In this document: piece by piece, positions 1-12,212 of the stretch | Numbering within the stretch: position 1 is the stretch's first letter | Layout of the letters: each line of letters starts with the position of its first letter | Origin: Sorex araneus | Taxonomy: Eukaryota > Chordata > Mammalia > Eulipotyphla > Soricidae | Length of the DNA: 64,000 nucleotides | Reading direction: 5' to 3' | NCBI RefSeq assembly: GCF_027595985.1 | Contig: NC_073305.1 | Span: 173,463,209 to 173,527,208, forward strand | The notes under the pieces: generated by a model | What the model was told of the DNA's origin: nothing | Databases searched by the model: none | The model's input: only the letters and a program-made list of their open reading frames with translations | Program-made: the position numbers and the translations under genes

Positions 1-1430
1 ACGCAAGATGTAAAAGTCTTTTGCTATTACAGCAAATCAATACAGAAGACTGATTCTTTTGATGATGGCATTTCAGATTTCTGGCTGAATTTGAATCATC
101 CCTTAAATATTGCTTATAGAAACACAGTTGAACTGGAATAAACCTTTTCATATTTTGTATATTAATAACCTCTATCTTTTCAATATAGTTACTGAACGTG
201 TGCTTGCTTTGAGCAGATAACTTTAAAAAAGGAAAAGTCATAGTTACTGGCACTGATAGGAAATCATTTATATTTTGCAATTTGCTAGGTTTTATTATGC
301 ATTTTATTGCTTGAGTCTATATCTTGAACATTTACTCTTATCAGTGTTTTTTCTGACATTTTCAATGATTGATTAAATGGAACTCGAGATTAAATATATA
401 ATAAAATGTATATACTTTTCTATCTAAAGAACTTTTAGATTTCTTTAATTTTTTTTAAATTGTCATTTTTTTGTACACTGTGATGATTGGATATTTTTAA
501 CATTGACTCAACCTTTAATTTTTACGTAGTCTAGACATTAATGCAGCTAGGTCACAGTGTGTGGAATATTTAAAGCCTGGGAAATCTATTTTCAGATTTC
601 TCTTTATTTCAGGTGCCATCCTCCTCAGCAATGTATGAATGTCTCAATACCCATACCCTAACTGACACAAAATTTTATGGATATATCATCACTCATTTAC
701 TAAATAAAAAAAAGTATTGTTTCAGTTTGCATTTATCACATAACATTTTATTCAGTTTTATAAATAATCTATATGAATTTATTGCCTTTACTTTCTCTTT
801 TGAAAATATGTGAAAATTTATATTTCATACATATAGGGGGCTTTTTCTATACATGTAATATTTTCACACATTTAGCTCAGTTTGTCTTTTTCCTTTAGTA
901 ATGAGTATTGCAATAAAATCATTTTAAATGCTCATCAGAATTAAATTTTCCTTTATAGTGCATATTACTTATGAGTTACGGATTTGACTCGGTGATAAAA
1001 TGCATACCTTACATGCATGAGAATTGGGTTTAAACCCTTCTAACCCAACACGCACACCCACACACACAAACACAGTAACATTCCTGTATATTTTGGAAGG
1101 AATTAGCATATTTTATTTCCATTAGTTTATCATTTTAATGAAAAACATCACCACTGCATTTAACTAGAAACTCTAATTCAAGTTGTTATAAAATTTGCAT
1201 TACAATTTTTACTATTTTTGACATTTTGTATTCTCAGTAGATATATTCTCCAGGTATTTGTGATGCCAGTGTTCTGGAATTTTGCCATTCTAACAGATGT
1301 TCAGTGCTGTATGATCATTGTTCAAATGTTTACTTTCATGATGAGCTGTGGTATAGAACATCTTTTCATTTACCTATTTGTAATCCAGATATCTTCATTG
1401 TTGATGTATCTGTTAATATTTTTGGTCCAT
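1..1430. other. AT-rich stretch, no gene seen
   Basis: AT-rich sequence with no recognisable coding region or clear repeat. A short CA-rich patch lies near 1050-1075. Short open frames here have no recognisable domain. Confidence 0.6.
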
Positions 1431-1445
1431 TAATAAGTGAGTTAT

Positions 1446-1614
1446 GGGGCTGGATAGGTTGTTTGCCTTGCACGAGGCCGACCTGGGTTCGATTCCCAGC
1501 ATCCCCTATGGTCCCTTGAGCACCGCCAGGGATAATTCCTGAGTTGCAAACCCAGGAGGTAACCCCTGTGCATAGCCAGGTGTGACCCAAAAAGCAAATA
1601 ATAAATATTTTTTT
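1446..1614 (+). mobile_element. Type A shrew SINE
   Basis: Has the tRNA-like head (GCCTTGCACGAGGCCGACC), a B-box match GGGTTCGATTCC and the tail GTGTGACCCAAAAAGC followed by A/T-rich DNA. The first few head bases are missing. It is flanked by 15-bp direct repeats, TAATAAGTGAGTTAT at 1431-1445 and TAATAAATGAATTAT at 1615-1629 (13/15), which mark the target-site duplication. Confidence 0.92.
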
Positions 1615-1732
1615 TAATAAATGAATTATTTGGTTTAATATGTAGAGTGTTAGCAGTTACTTTTATTTTTTTTATATTCGGGATAACAGTCCCCTTTATT
1701 TAATGTGTCATTTATATAATCTTTGCTTGTAT

Positions 1733-1872
1733 GTTTTGGCTACACTCAGTACTACTCAAAGGCTTACAGCTCCATGATGAGGGATTACTTCCAGTAGTGC
1801 TCAAGGGACCATTCAGCCTTGGGGAATCAGACTTTTGTCTCTGGCATGAGAAGCATGTCCAAAAACCCATAC
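1733..1872 (-). mobile_element. Degenerate type A SINE
   Basis: Read on the minus strand this has the SINE order, but it is strongly diverged. The segment CAGTAGTGCTCAAGGGACCA matches the middle of type A. No clear flanking duplication, so an old copy. Confidence 0.6.
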
Positions 1873-1879
1873 AGTCATC

Positions 1880-3090
1880 TTCTTACCCCCTTGCATTAGT
1901 TAATCTTTTTGCAGTTCATTCCTGCATTTTTTTATCTTCTGTTTTATTCTTTTCAAGACTTTCTTAGTATCCAAGTCATCTGTTCAATTATTCTCATACC
2001 ATTTTTATTTTTATTTGCATTTTTGTTTTAAATCCATTTAAAATTAAAGTATAAAATAAAGTGCTATTGTATTTTGCGTCAGTGTGCGCACAGAACATTA
2101 TTATTCTCATGAAATCATTGGGAAAACCGAGGAGGCAGGTCACGGTGAGTTCATTGGCTACTGTTTTCAGTATCAATATCACGCCCAGATCATCTCCAAC
2201 TGATTCCCTCATGCCATTGGCACTCCTGGTATAAGGCATTTTAAGACATTATCCTTTTAAAGATTATTCATTCAAGTTATTGGATAATTCACTCTTTCTC
2301 CCCACTAATTTGAAATGTGGTTCTAGTTATGCATAGAAAAGAGTTTTGCATGGACCTCACTCTACTGTTTCTGTACTGTGCTTCACGGCCCACTGTCACA
2401 CCATTGAATGTTCTGTAGCTTTGTAACATGTTCAAATATTTGGTAACTCAAATTATAGCATTAAATTTGTTCCCAAAGTGGAAATTCTCACCTGTTGACA
2501 CATCAGATAAATTCTTTAAAAAATTGTCAAGAATTCAAATGTTTGAAGGAGATTGTAAAAAGTGTAAAATTCTGGAGAACATTAATATTGCCCGAAATTT
2601 TGTTTTCCTATCCACAGACATTTATTTAGCTATCCATGTCACTCGCAACAAAATTTTGTAATTCGCTCTCTATAGTTAGATATTATTTAAAGGTGCCTCC
2701 TAAGGTGCTTCTATTTCTGTTGCTATTTTAATTGTATTTTTTCCGCTATATATTCTAGATAGTATTGGCATAGAGAAATGTATAAACATTTCATTCAAAG
2801 ACAGTCATCAGATCATTAAATTCTGTCCTTCTGCTTTGCCATTTCCTATTTGTAGAAATGCCAGGTATGGAAGGAAAAACTGTCCTTTGATAATAATGCT
2901 GTAACATGCAGCAAAATTTCAGAGCAGAATTCCAAACACTTCAATTGCTTTCTAATGTATTTGCCCTGGAACACTTTATTTAAACTTTATTAAAATATGG
3001 AATCATCAAATTTTCCTTCATATTCAAAATAAAAATTTTAATCTTTGAGACTTAAATATTATAAGACATAGCCTTAGAAATATAAAGATA
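1880..3090. other. No gene or clear repeat
   Basis: AT-rich, apparently single-copy DNA. Open frames are short and have no recognisable domain. Confidence 0.5.
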
Positions 3091-3096
3091 TAAAGG

Positions 3097-3236
3097 GTTG
3101 GGGAGATAGTACAAAGGGTAAGGTTCTAGTCTTGCATGCAGCTGACTTGGGTTTGATACTAGTATTTCGTGAGGATTGATTTCCGAGCACAGAGACTGCA
3201 GTAAGCCCCGAGAATGCGTTTGGCACCAAAATACAT
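3097..3236 (+). mobile_element. Old type A SINE
   Basis: Begins GGGTTGGGGAGATAGTAC, then CTTGCATGCAGCTGACTTGG and a decayed B-box (GGGTTTGATACT). It ends in a TTGGCACCAAAA-like tail. Divergence is higher than in the young copies of this window. Confidence 0.8.
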
Positions 3237-3372
3237 ATATATAGATACATACAAAGATTGACATTTCAGTACAATTTGTAGAATTTATAAATATTGGAAT
3301 TTTAAAAAAATCACTCTTTTTTAAAAAAATTTTCCTAATTATTTGCACACTGAAGATATTTTCACCAATATT

Positions 3373-3490
3373 CTTTGTGATGGCACTGTAGCACTGTAGT
3401 CCTGTTGTTCACCGATTTGCTCTGGTGGGCACCAGTAACGTCTCCATTGTGAGACTTGTTACTGTTTTTGGCATATCGAATACACCACGG

Positions 3491-3494
<4 letters not shown>
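3373..3494 (-). mobile_element. Type B SINE fragment (tail half)
   Basis: Contains the minus-strand type B tail: GCACCAGTAACGTCTCCATT, GAGACTTGTTACTGTTTTTG and GGCATATCGAATACACCACG. It stops where a TA repeat begins, so the tRNA-like head is absent. Confidence 0.85.

Positions 3495-3522
<28 letters not shown>
3494..3522. repeat. (TA)n microsatellite
   Basis: About 14 TA units, directly abutting the broken end of a type B SINE and followed by GTATGTAT. Confidence 0.95.
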
Positions 3523-3530
<8 letters not shown>

Positions 3531-3549
3531 ACACACCTGTGTCAGGCTA

Positions 3550-5055
3550 GAAATGGTAATTATAAAAAGTATTTAATATAGCATAAATTATATTACATAT
3601 GTATATACATACAAATACATAAGTAGTACACTACATTGGCTATAGTCTGATGTACAGAAGATTGGGTACAAAAATCTTTTTGTACAGCACTATCAGGTTA
3701 AAAAATTGAATATTTTCATTAAATATTTTAATGAATAAAATCAAATTCTCAGCTCAGGAAGCAAATGACTCAAATTGCTTTTTCTTCAAAAATTGTGCCT
3801 AATGAAAACGTTTGGGAATATGAAATTTTATTAGCATCTTGCAGAGGGCTGAATGTTTTCCAGGTTTACAGACAACATGCTTTAGAGAAGGGGAGAGAAA
3901 TCGGCAGATCTCCGACTTTTCTTGGGACCAGAGTAAACAGATATTTAAACTAGTTACACTCAGCTGCTTTGGGTTCATGAAAACTGCTGTTAGTCTTTAT
4001 TGAATTGCGGGTTAATACGCAGGAACAAAATTAGCTATATAATTTCAGATGCCCTTTGTTAATGACTCATTTTTTTCTGTCAATAAAACTGACCACAGAG
4101 ACCAGCCGAGTTCCTTTGCCCACCTCTAGTCGGCCTTGTTGAGTCACATGGCTCAGTCCAGTGTAGCCAGATAGAGGCTGTCACTCTGTACTGGCGTTTT
4201 CTTGTGGAAATAAGATTAGAGCAACTCGGTCTGCACAAACTCAGAAAGACTTGCAGCAGACACAAAGAGTAGCATCAGTCATCTACCACAAGTTCCCTGG
4301 AATGGTCTCTGTGATAGGGAGGACTTTATTTGTGAATTCCACATGAAATACGTCTCTTTTCCAGTTAAATCATCTCCCTATGGCATGGGATTTCTTTTAC
4401 TGACCTCGGAATCTCTTAAAGATTCAGATAGTTTGTCTAGCTTTCATTTCTCAGAGTAGCAAAGACTCTGAAGTGAAATAAGGAAGTCAAGTTTAACCAC
4501 GAAGTTGAGTCATCAAACAAATTTGCAAAATGAGCTTTGCAAAGGAAAGCCTCCAATAATCCTGTAAAATAGTTTTCAAAAGAAAAAAAAAGAATAAACC
4601 TGAGTTTTATTCTGACATCTTCCCTCACTGATGTCAACCCAGTCACTTATTGATTAATGTCTCCAAATAGACTGTATTCAGGAATATTTTGACATTTAAA
4701 GACAGATAACAAAGGGAAAGATATAAAAGCTCACCAAAGGAGTCACACAGTGATATTCATAAAGCAATCTTTGTAATAATCTACTTCACACAGACATGCC
4801 CCTCCACTTTTAGAAGAAAAAAATGAAGAAAAATAGTCCAGGAAGACTATTATTAAGTTTATTATAATATTATTTAAGATATTAAGTGCAAATATGGTGA
4901 CCATTTATATAACAAAAAATGAATATACCCTAAGTGTTGTTAAATGATTTTAATTAGAATAAATCTGATTTAAAACTTAAATTTAGTTAAGAGATATGTT
5001 AACGATGATTTTTAAATCCTACACTATTTCAAGTAAACAAAACTGACTTTTTAAT
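3550..5055. other. No gene seen, possibly single-copy
   Basis: No recognisable repeat. The part near 3740-4080 is less biased in composition than its surroundings. It has no long open frame and no clear exon signals. Confidence 0.45.
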
Positions 5056-5069
5056 GAGATGCTCATTTT

Positions 5070-5238
5070 TTTTCCTTTTTGGGTCACAACCAGTGATGCA
5101 CAGGGGTCACTCCAGGCTCATGCACTCAGGAATCACCCCTGGTGGTGCTCAGGGGACCATATTGGAAGCTGGGATTTGAACCCGGGTCGGCCGAGTGCAA
5201 GGCAAACACCCTACCCGCTGTGCTATCACTCCAGCCCT
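5070..5238 (-). mobile_element. Young type A SINE
   Basis: Full-length on the minus strand, from the oligo-T/TTTTTGGGTCACA tail through GAACCCGGGTCGGCC (B-box complement) to ATCACTCCAGCCC. It is flanked by perfect 14-bp duplications GAGATGCTCATTTT at 5056-5069 and 5239-5252, so the insertion is recent. Confidence 0.95.
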
Positions 5239-5329
5239 GAGATGCTCATTTTCATTTCAAACAAAAATGCAAAATAGAATAATTGAGATTACACATTGCA
5301 TGGATATAAATTGACAATGCTTTCTTAAT

Positions 5330-5500
5330 TTTTTAATGTGTTTTATTAAGATAACATTTTTACAAAGTTGTTCACAGCAGAGTCGTTTTGGGCATACGCT
5401 GTTTTCACATTAACCCCCCGCCCCCCCACTGTGTGACCCTCCCTCCACCACTGTCGCCCAGTTCCCTCCTACCCACAGCCTGCCTCCTTGGCAGATGCAT
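5330..5500 (-). mobile_element. Possible old L1 3' end
   Basis: The T-rich start, then ACAAAGTTGTTCA and a C-rich run with CTCCCTCCACCACTG, resemble the minus-strand 3' ends of older L1 copies in this window (for example 49.3 kb). The match is loose. Confidence 0.35.
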
Positions 5501-5945
5501 AGCAGATTTATTTCATATTATTTGCTACAGCAAAATGTAAAGGAATGGAAATGAAATCATTAGACAATGAATTAGTAAAAGTCAATTAGTGATGAGTGAT
5601 TACATTATGATTTTAACCTGTGTAAATAAAGACGTCAAAATCATTTAATACAATATAATACAATGCCTATTGTCCTTGACATAAATAAGTGTTAAACCCT
5701 GGCATCTACAATCTATTACACTAAATTCTATTTTGTACTGGATCACATCACAATGCAGTCTTATGTCTTACCTGCCATTAATAAAGCTTTGAAAAAAATT
5801 TGGGCTCATATGTTTCAGATTTTATAGGAAATAGGTTAAACCCACAGAATGTAAAATTTAGTAAGTGTGGAGAAAATTAAGAAAATTTAAAAGGAAAGAT
5901 ATGAGTAGGACTCTAAATGTACAAAAGTGCGTTTTTTGTTTTGTT

Positions 5946-6068
5946 TACTTATTTGTTTAGTTTAGGGATCATATCTGGAGATGTGATACCTTATGGGATG
6001 CTGGGAATCGAACCCAGGTCAGGTACATGCAAGGCCAGTCCCTTACCCACTATACTATTTTCCAGCCT
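5946..6068 (-). mobile_element. Type A SINE with internal deletion
   Basis: Minus-strand SINE whose head is clear (GGGATGCTGGGAATCGAACC, then CATGCAAGGC). About 40 bp of the central part is missing compared with full copies. Confidence 0.8.
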
Positions 6069-6103
6069 CAAGGGGAAAAAATTCTTTATCCTAAGAAAGG
6101 AAA

Positions 6104-6206
6104 TTAACATTATTAACATATTATATTGTTATATGCATTATTAACATATTATAAAATATTTTATGTACCTTAGCATTATTAACATATTATAAAATATTTT
6201 ATGTAC
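6104..6206. repeat. Tandem repeat, ~38-bp period
   Basis: A 34-bp unit, starting GCATTATTAACATATTATAA, occurs perfectly at 6135-6168 and 6173-6206. A partial third copy lies just upstream near 6104. The identity implies a recent local duplication. Confidence 0.85.
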
Positions 6207-6499
6207 TTCTTAACTGTCTGCATTAATAAGTGAAAGATTGCTTATAAAAGATCCTATAGATATTAAAAAGTCAGATGTAGAATATATAGATCAATAGAAT
6301 TGAGAAGTTGATTCATTATTAAAAAATGTATAAGATCCCTTAGCATGCTGGGAATCAACATACCTTTGTTAATTTAGTAGAGGGCAACCATATGCACCAT
6401 GCGTGATTGCTAAACTCGCTGCCGTGTGCTAGGTGAGATGTCTGCCCTGCTCTTCAAAGAAACTCCTTTAATGCTACTTGCAAAATTGGTTTCAATATT

Positions 6500-7840
6500 A
6501 TACATTTTATAAGCTGTTGTCGGTCCATGAAACTCAATATCACTCTTTCAAATCTGCATGATAGTCTAGATCAATTCTTAAGGGTGTGTTCATTTCCTTG
6601 AGTTTTTATACTATATCTGCTCTCTCAGACTTGTGAAGTCTCATTTGATAGATCTGCTGTGAATATTATGGGCTTTCCTTTGTACAGTAATTTATTCTTT
6701 AAAATTGTGCTGCTTTCAAAATTTTCTCTGTGCTTTTGTCATTCTGAGCACAATGCATCTTGGGACCTTCCTACTTGTCATTTCTGCCAGGACCCTCTAG
6801 GTCTCTTGTATTTGATTGCCTGTATTCCACAACTCTGAGAAACTCTTAACTGTTATTACGTTCATCATGGATTCTCCACCAAATTCTCCATCCTGGTCCT
6901 CAGGGACTCCAGTTATTCTTATACTACTCCCCTTGAGATCATCCCATTTTTCTCTGGTGTGCTACACATTCTTTTATTTGTGTGTGTGTAGGGGGGGAGG
7001 GAGATCACACCTTTTGATCCGCAGAGGTTACTCCTGGCTCTGCACTCAGGAATAACTCCTGGTGGTGCTTGAGAGACAATATGGGGTGCCAGCGACCAAA
7101 CTTGGATCGGCCTTGTGCAAGGCAAACATCCCACCTGCTATACTATCACTAAGGACCCGCACATTTCTTTTCAAACTTTGTCCCATTCCATATTGCTTTC
7201 TAGAGGCTTCCTCCATCTCATATTTCTGCTTCCCAATTTTTTCCTTAGATGCTGTGATTTTGCTGCTCAGAGCAATGAATGAGATTTTTGTTTATTTACA
7301 CATCACCTAACGTATTCCTCGTTTATGCCTATAATTATCTTATTTCAGCTTTCATCATTTCTTGTGCCTTTTTCCTGTGCTAATGTTTCATTACACACCA
7401 TCACCACTGTGTCACCAAGGTCATATTTTGAGGATATATAGAACTGCTTGGTGTTGCTGTGCTGTTCTTTGTCGGTTTTTGCTCAGTGAACTTGACGGGC
7501 TTCTGTGTGTTTTTCCCAACGGTTTTCCTGTCTGTGCTGTGTCTGTGCTGTGTCTTTGTAGTTAGATCCCCCGGGAGACTTTGCGGCTTTGGGCTGGGTG
7601 TTGTTCTCTTCCTTCTTTGCTCATCTTCATCGATGACAGGAAGTAGGAGCAGTGGGAAATTTGCTGAGTAGATCTTTCTCTTCAGGAGCATGGTGTGGGC
7701 CCTTTCATGTGGAGGCTGTTTGTCTGGGACCGAGGTGCAAGGGAGGGCATCTGCTTTTTGTTCCGAGTAGGGCAAGTGATCTCAGCCCGAGATCAATCTC
7801 AGCTGGAAGGGTGGGGCCTCAAGCAGAGGCATAGCGATGA
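6500..7840 (-). mobile_element. Probable old L1 5' region
   Basis: The plus strand resembles the antisense of mammalian L1 5' regions: a phrase like CCTCAGGGACTCCAGTTATT, then GATTTTGCTGCTCAGAGC, then a GC-richer end near 7560-7840. It is split by a SINE at 6985-7158. No intact reading frame is present. Recognised from memory, so moderate to low certainty. Confidence 0.4.
6985..7158 (-). mobile_element. Type A SINE inside L1-like DNA
   Basis: Has GGTTACTCCTGGCTCTGCAC and ACTCAGGAATAACTCCTGGT, then the head complement GGCCTTGTGCAAGGCAAACA. A GTGTGTGTGTAGGGGGGG run precedes it. It sits inside the probable L1 5' region and is therefore younger. Confidence 0.9.
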
Positions 7841-7844
7841 TTTC

Positions 7845-8318
7845 TTCTTAAGCTAAGTAATGTACTCATTGAACAGAGTCAGGGAAGCTTTGCACTCTCA
7901 TCCTCTGTGGTCAGGAATAGAAATTTTATATTTTAACTCCTATACAGGTAAATTCAGTCATATCTATCAAAATACAGATGTACCCTATCAGTTCGATCAG
8001 TGAGTTCCAATTTTAATAAGTCTATTGATACTCTCAGTAACGTAAAATGCTTTTTTTTACAAATATATTAATGGAAGGTTGGTTGAAAATATGCCAAAAA
8101 ACTAGGGAATGGCATGTGATGTTTACAGTAGAGGACTAAGAAATATGTGTTTATAAAGATGTAAAATAAATTATCATATAGATTTTTATTAAAAATAAGA
8201 TTTTTAAGAATAAGAATAACTATGTAAAAAGTTCAAATAGTAAAAGGTTAATTATAAAACCAAACGTGTAATAATTTTTAAAATATAATACTTTCTTCTA
8301 AAAAATATTTTAAAATTT
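7845..8318. other. AT-rich DNA, nothing recognised
   Basis: AT-rich sequence with no gene, no clear repeat and no long open frame. Confidence 0.5.
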
Positions 8319-8330
8319 TTAATTTATTTT

Positions 8331-8499
8331 GGCCTTTTTTTTTTTTTTGGCTTTTTGGGTCACACTCACAATGCACTCCTGGCTTTGAACTCAGGAATTA
8401 CTCTTGGCGGTGCTGGAGGGTATGAGATGCTGGGACTCGAACCCGGGTTGGCTGCATGCAAGGCAAAAGCCCTACCTACTGTACTATCACTCCAGCTCC
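8331..8499 (-). mobile_element. Type A SINE
   Basis: Oligo-T start, GGCTTTTTGGGTCACAC, GACTCGAACCCGGGTTGGC and ATCACTCCAGCTCC. Flanked by 11-bp direct repeats TTAATTTATTT at 8319-8329 and 8500-8510. Confidence 0.93.
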
Positions 8500-8686
8500 T
8501 TAATTTATTTGAATGTAGTAAAAAGCCACAAATGTTGATACATCTAGAATTAAAATTGATTATATAACAAAGCTCCAATATTAAAGTCAAATATAAAAAT
8601 TTGATTTATGTGAAAGTTGTTCTATCTGCTCAAGGGCTTGTTTAGTCCTTATCTAAGAATTTACTAACTTGTTTGTTGCTCCACAC

Positions 8687-9031
8687 TGCAGGCCGCTTTC
8701 TACATGCTCAGGCCTAGCTTCACATATGAGTGAACATATTCCTGGACTGACAGATCTTAAGACACTCCCTACTCATTTTCCATACCTCTCGGAGAACGTG
8801 GCAAGCTGCCGAGGATATCCCGCCGGCACAACAGAGCCTGGCAAGCTACCCATGACGTATTGAATGTGCCAGAAACAGTAACAATAACGTGCTCTTCATG
8901 CTCCTGGAGCAAGCAGATGCCATTGGGCTACACTAGCACGGGACAGGGGACAGGGATGAATGAAGTCGTTACTGGCACCCGCTCGAGCAATTGATGAGCA
9001 AGGATGACAGTGATACAGTGATAATTTGTTG
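8687..9031 (+). mobile_element. Composite element, short copy
   Basis: The first ~100 bp (including CACATATGAGTGAACATATT and CCTGGACT) match the module at 32.66-32.80 kb. They are followed by a type B SINE tail (TCTCGGAGAACGTGGCAAGC) and the usual end GATGAGCAAGGATGACAG. About 70 bp with no counterpart in ordinary type B separates AACAGTAACAATAACG from GTTACTGGCACCCGCTCG. It lacks the tRNA-like head. Confidence 0.75.
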
Positions 9032-9511
9032 CCAGTAAAGGCATCTGTGATACTGTTTTCCTTTGTCAAGTTCAGTCAGCTTCTATGTTACTTTTCCATC
9101 TAATTTGGTATGCTCCCGGTGGAATTTCAGTACTGATAAATTAGGAGATAGCGTGGTCCAGAGACTTCAAGATCTGTGGTCTGGGTCAATGAGTTGACAT
9201 GGTGGCAGCCGTGGTAGGTGGGTGTGTCCACCGGGGCTTCCAGGAGTCAGGTGGGTTGGAGGGAAACTCCCTACCCCAACTCTGAAAAACTCTAGATTTC
9301 TCAGCCTGGACACTGGGTACCTGAAGTCATTAGCAGCTTGGTGTCTTTGCAGAGAATATTAGTGACGTGGTGGAGTTGAGCCCTTGGCGAGGCTGCAGTG
9401 GGGGACTGTGGGTGTGGCGGCCGCGGCTACAGCTGTGCAAGTATTCGGCCTGGGTGCTGTGTAGTTTTCAGCTTTGGGACTAGGTGATTCTATCCATGTA
9501 ATAGTTTCTAT

Positions 9512-9595
9512 GCATATAATCACTGTCATTGTCATTGTCATCCCGTTGCTCATCAATTTGTTCGAGCGGGCACCAGTGACGTCTCTCATTACATA
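9512..9595 (-). mobile_element. Truncated type B SINE
   Basis: Only the tail end is present (ATCACTGTCATTGTCATTG to GGCACCAGTGACGTCTC). It is flanked by TAATAGTTTCTAT at 9499-9511 and 9596-9608, a perfect 13-bp duplication, so it was already short when it inserted. Confidence 0.8.
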
Positions 9596-9777
9596 TAATA
9601 GTTTCTATATATGCTTAGCTGTACATAAATTATCTATACGAGGATAAATTTTAAAAAAACATAACAATGGCTGCATATGGTGACAAAAATCGGAAAAATT
9701 AAGTTTATTTCATGCATGGATGTCATCCATGCAAAAGTATTAATAATAATATACAAAGATACATAAAATAATTTTCT

Positions 9778-10233
9778 TTTTTTTCCTTTTTTTTATTAGT
9801 GAATCACTGTGAGGGTACAGTTACAGATTTGCATATTTCCGTGCTTGTATTTCAGTCATACAATGCTCGAGAACCTATCCCTCCACCAGTGCCCATCCAC
9901 CACCAGTGATCCTAGTATCCCTCCCACCCGCCAATCCCATTCCCCCACCCCACTTCACCTCTGTGGCAGGGCATTCCCTTTTGTTCTTTCTCTCCTTTGG
10001 GTGTTGTGGTTTGCAATAAAGGTATTGAGTGGCCATCGTGTTCAATCTATAGTCTACTTTCAGCAAGAATCTTCCATCCCAGGCAGGTCCTCCAACCACA
10101 TTTTACTTGGTGTTCCCTTCTCCATCTGAGCTTCCTTTTTCCCCAGCATGTGAGGCTGGCTTCCAAGCCATGGAGTAAACCTCCTGGTCCTTATTTCTAC
10201 TATTCTTGGGTGCTAGTCTCCTATTCTGCTATT
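9778..10233 (-). mobile_element. 5'-truncated L1
   Basis: Minus-strand L1 3' end: TTATTAGTGAATCACTGTGA (complement of the L1 3' terminus), TTTCAGTCATACAATG, CTCCACCAGTGCCCA, and further inward GGTGTTGTGGTTTGCAATA. It keeps only about 456 bp of 3' UTR and no ORF2. Perfect 13-bp target-site duplications AAAATAATTTTCT lie at 9765-9777 and 10234-10246. Confidence 0.95.
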
Positions 10234-10645
10234 AAAATAATTTTCTATGTACAATCAATTCAACTTGATAAGTGAAGTGCTTACAGTGTGCAAAGCAATT
10301 GACCTCCATTAGAAATGTTCTTTTCATGTTTTATAGGAATTCAGAATTTAAAAGCACATTTTTGCATAGTTGGTGCCAAGGGATCTATATTTCAAAGTTT
10401 AAACCCATGCTTGTACATTGCCTAACTGTGAAGAAGTAATTTTATCTCTTCATACATTTGATGCTTTACTCTTTGGGCTATGATTATGAGACTTTTATCA
10501 TCTTTTCAAACCAAATGTTATGCTGAAAAATAAACCAAAAAATTAAGTACACTTTTAAAACAGACCCTTTCTACAGTTCTACAAATTATTTCCTTGTAGA
10601 AAAGTTCAGTCAGCTTTCCTTGTAGATCTTGAGAGAAAGAATATT

Positions 10646-10845
10646 TTAATAGGCATTTGACTTGCACGCAGCCAACCCAGGTTCGATTCCTCTGTCCCTC
10701 TCGGAGAGCCCGCCAAGCCAAGAGTATCTCGCCCACAAGGTGATATGCCAAAAACAGTAACAAGTCTCACATTGGAGACATTACTGGTGCCCGCTCAAGC
10801 AAATTGATGAGCAACGGGATAACAGTGACAGTGATACAGTGAATT
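10646..10845 (+). mobile_element. Type B SINE
   Basis: TTGACTTGCACGCAGCC, GGTTCGATTCCTCTGTCCC and CTCTCGGAGAGCCC, then ATGCCAAAAACAGTAACAAG and GATGAGCAACGGGATAACAG. The first bases of the head are missing and there is a small deletion in the middle. Confidence 0.92.
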
Positions 10846-10849
10846 TTAA

Positions 10850-11685
10850 TTTAATATTTTATTTTTTTAAAGAAATATTTGATTTTTTAAACTGTTTTCT
10901 TCTCTGATGTTCTTTCTGACTTGAGATAATATAAGCTACTTCTAACCTCATTTGACTTTTTACTAGTAAGCTTCAAATATAGCCTTTATTTAGCTCTCCC
11001 TGATAATCCAGTTTAATTTTTTATCCATTATTTTTATTTCATGCAACTATCATGAGTCTGCCTAATCAATCCTTGAGTTACCCTGGGAACTCCGCCCATA
11101 TTACAGTCCCACCATATTTTTCTTTCAGGTTCGCACTAAGCCAGATTTACAGTTAGACTGCTGTTAAGTCAGTACGGCTGAGGCCAGGGACTTCTGTCAG
11201 CCCTAATTAAATTCTCTTTCTCCCTACAAGCATATTGTGGAATATGCTTCCATAATAAAAATTTAGTCCTGAAATAGACTGTGTGCTAAGGGTCAAACTT
11301 AGATTTCCCCCTACACTGTAAATTGACTTTCTAGTTTATGAATCTTCTCCTTTATATTTGGAGCCTGGCAAAACCACAGTGAAAAAGAATCGTGATTATC
11401 TGATCACTGTCTGTACATGTACTGGATTGGATTCTGGAAGTCTGTGATCCTTGCTACTCTAAAATTAGCTAATCAAGGTCATTGTAGGGCCTTGTCAGAT
11501 TCTCCTCTGAAACCCTCCCCTTGACTGTATTTGCTGCCCTCCTTCCTTTTGTTTGATGAGAGAATTCTACTCCTAGATCTGACTTTGATATATTTCTATA
11601 ACATTAGCGCCACAGGGAGCGGGAAGCTCTTCAGAGTATTGATTTATAAGAGATAACCAGACCCAAATAAGTACCCAGGGACTAT
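10850..11685. other. No gene or clear repeat
   Basis: Apparently unique sequence. No recognisable exon, domain or repeat. Confidence 0.45.
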
Positions 11686-11689
11686 AGTG

Positions 11690-11830
11690 GAAGTATGTCT
11701 CAATTAACAAGCTTTTACTGAGTACCTATTATTTAGCTTTAAATACCATATAATATAGCTGGAGCGAAAATATATGAACTCATGAATAAACTGTAGAAAG
11801 AACAGACTATAAATCATGACTACCAAATAA
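11690..11830 (+). mobile_element. Probable ancient MIR/L2-type relic
   Basis: ACAAGCTTTTACTGAGTACC followed by TATTATTTAGCTTTAAATACC fits the common mammalian relic motif TTTATTGAGTACCTACTATG, with much decay. Confidence 0.4.
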
Positions 11831-12212
11831 ATGGTAAGTGAACTAAAATATCTTGTGATTGCCTAATCAAATAGCCATTATGCCCTGCTGGGCTAAGCAT
11901 TAAAGACTTCTCAGACAAATTCAATTGATTTTTCAAGACCAGGAAGGATTGGGGCCATTCTAATTGGGAAAGAGATACTTCCAGTTGAGGAAAAAGCATA
12001 AACCAATAATGAAAACAGAGATCACATAAAATGGCTTTGAAATTCAAAGAGCACACATAGATCGCAGGAGTTCCTATTGACACATTTAAGGTAAGGGTTT
12101 TGGGGCACAGCACTAGACATAAAATTTTACCCAAAGCCTGGGATGGTATAGAAATATTTCCACAATATCTCCTCATCCACATGGTCAGAGAATATGTGCA
12201 AATGAGCTGATG

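Noticed and set aside
1446-1515. tRNA gene candidates at SINE heads
   Set aside because: The A- and B-box-like motifs are those of tRNA-derived SINEs. The cloverleaf is not kept and the motif recurs dozens of times with SINE bodies attached.
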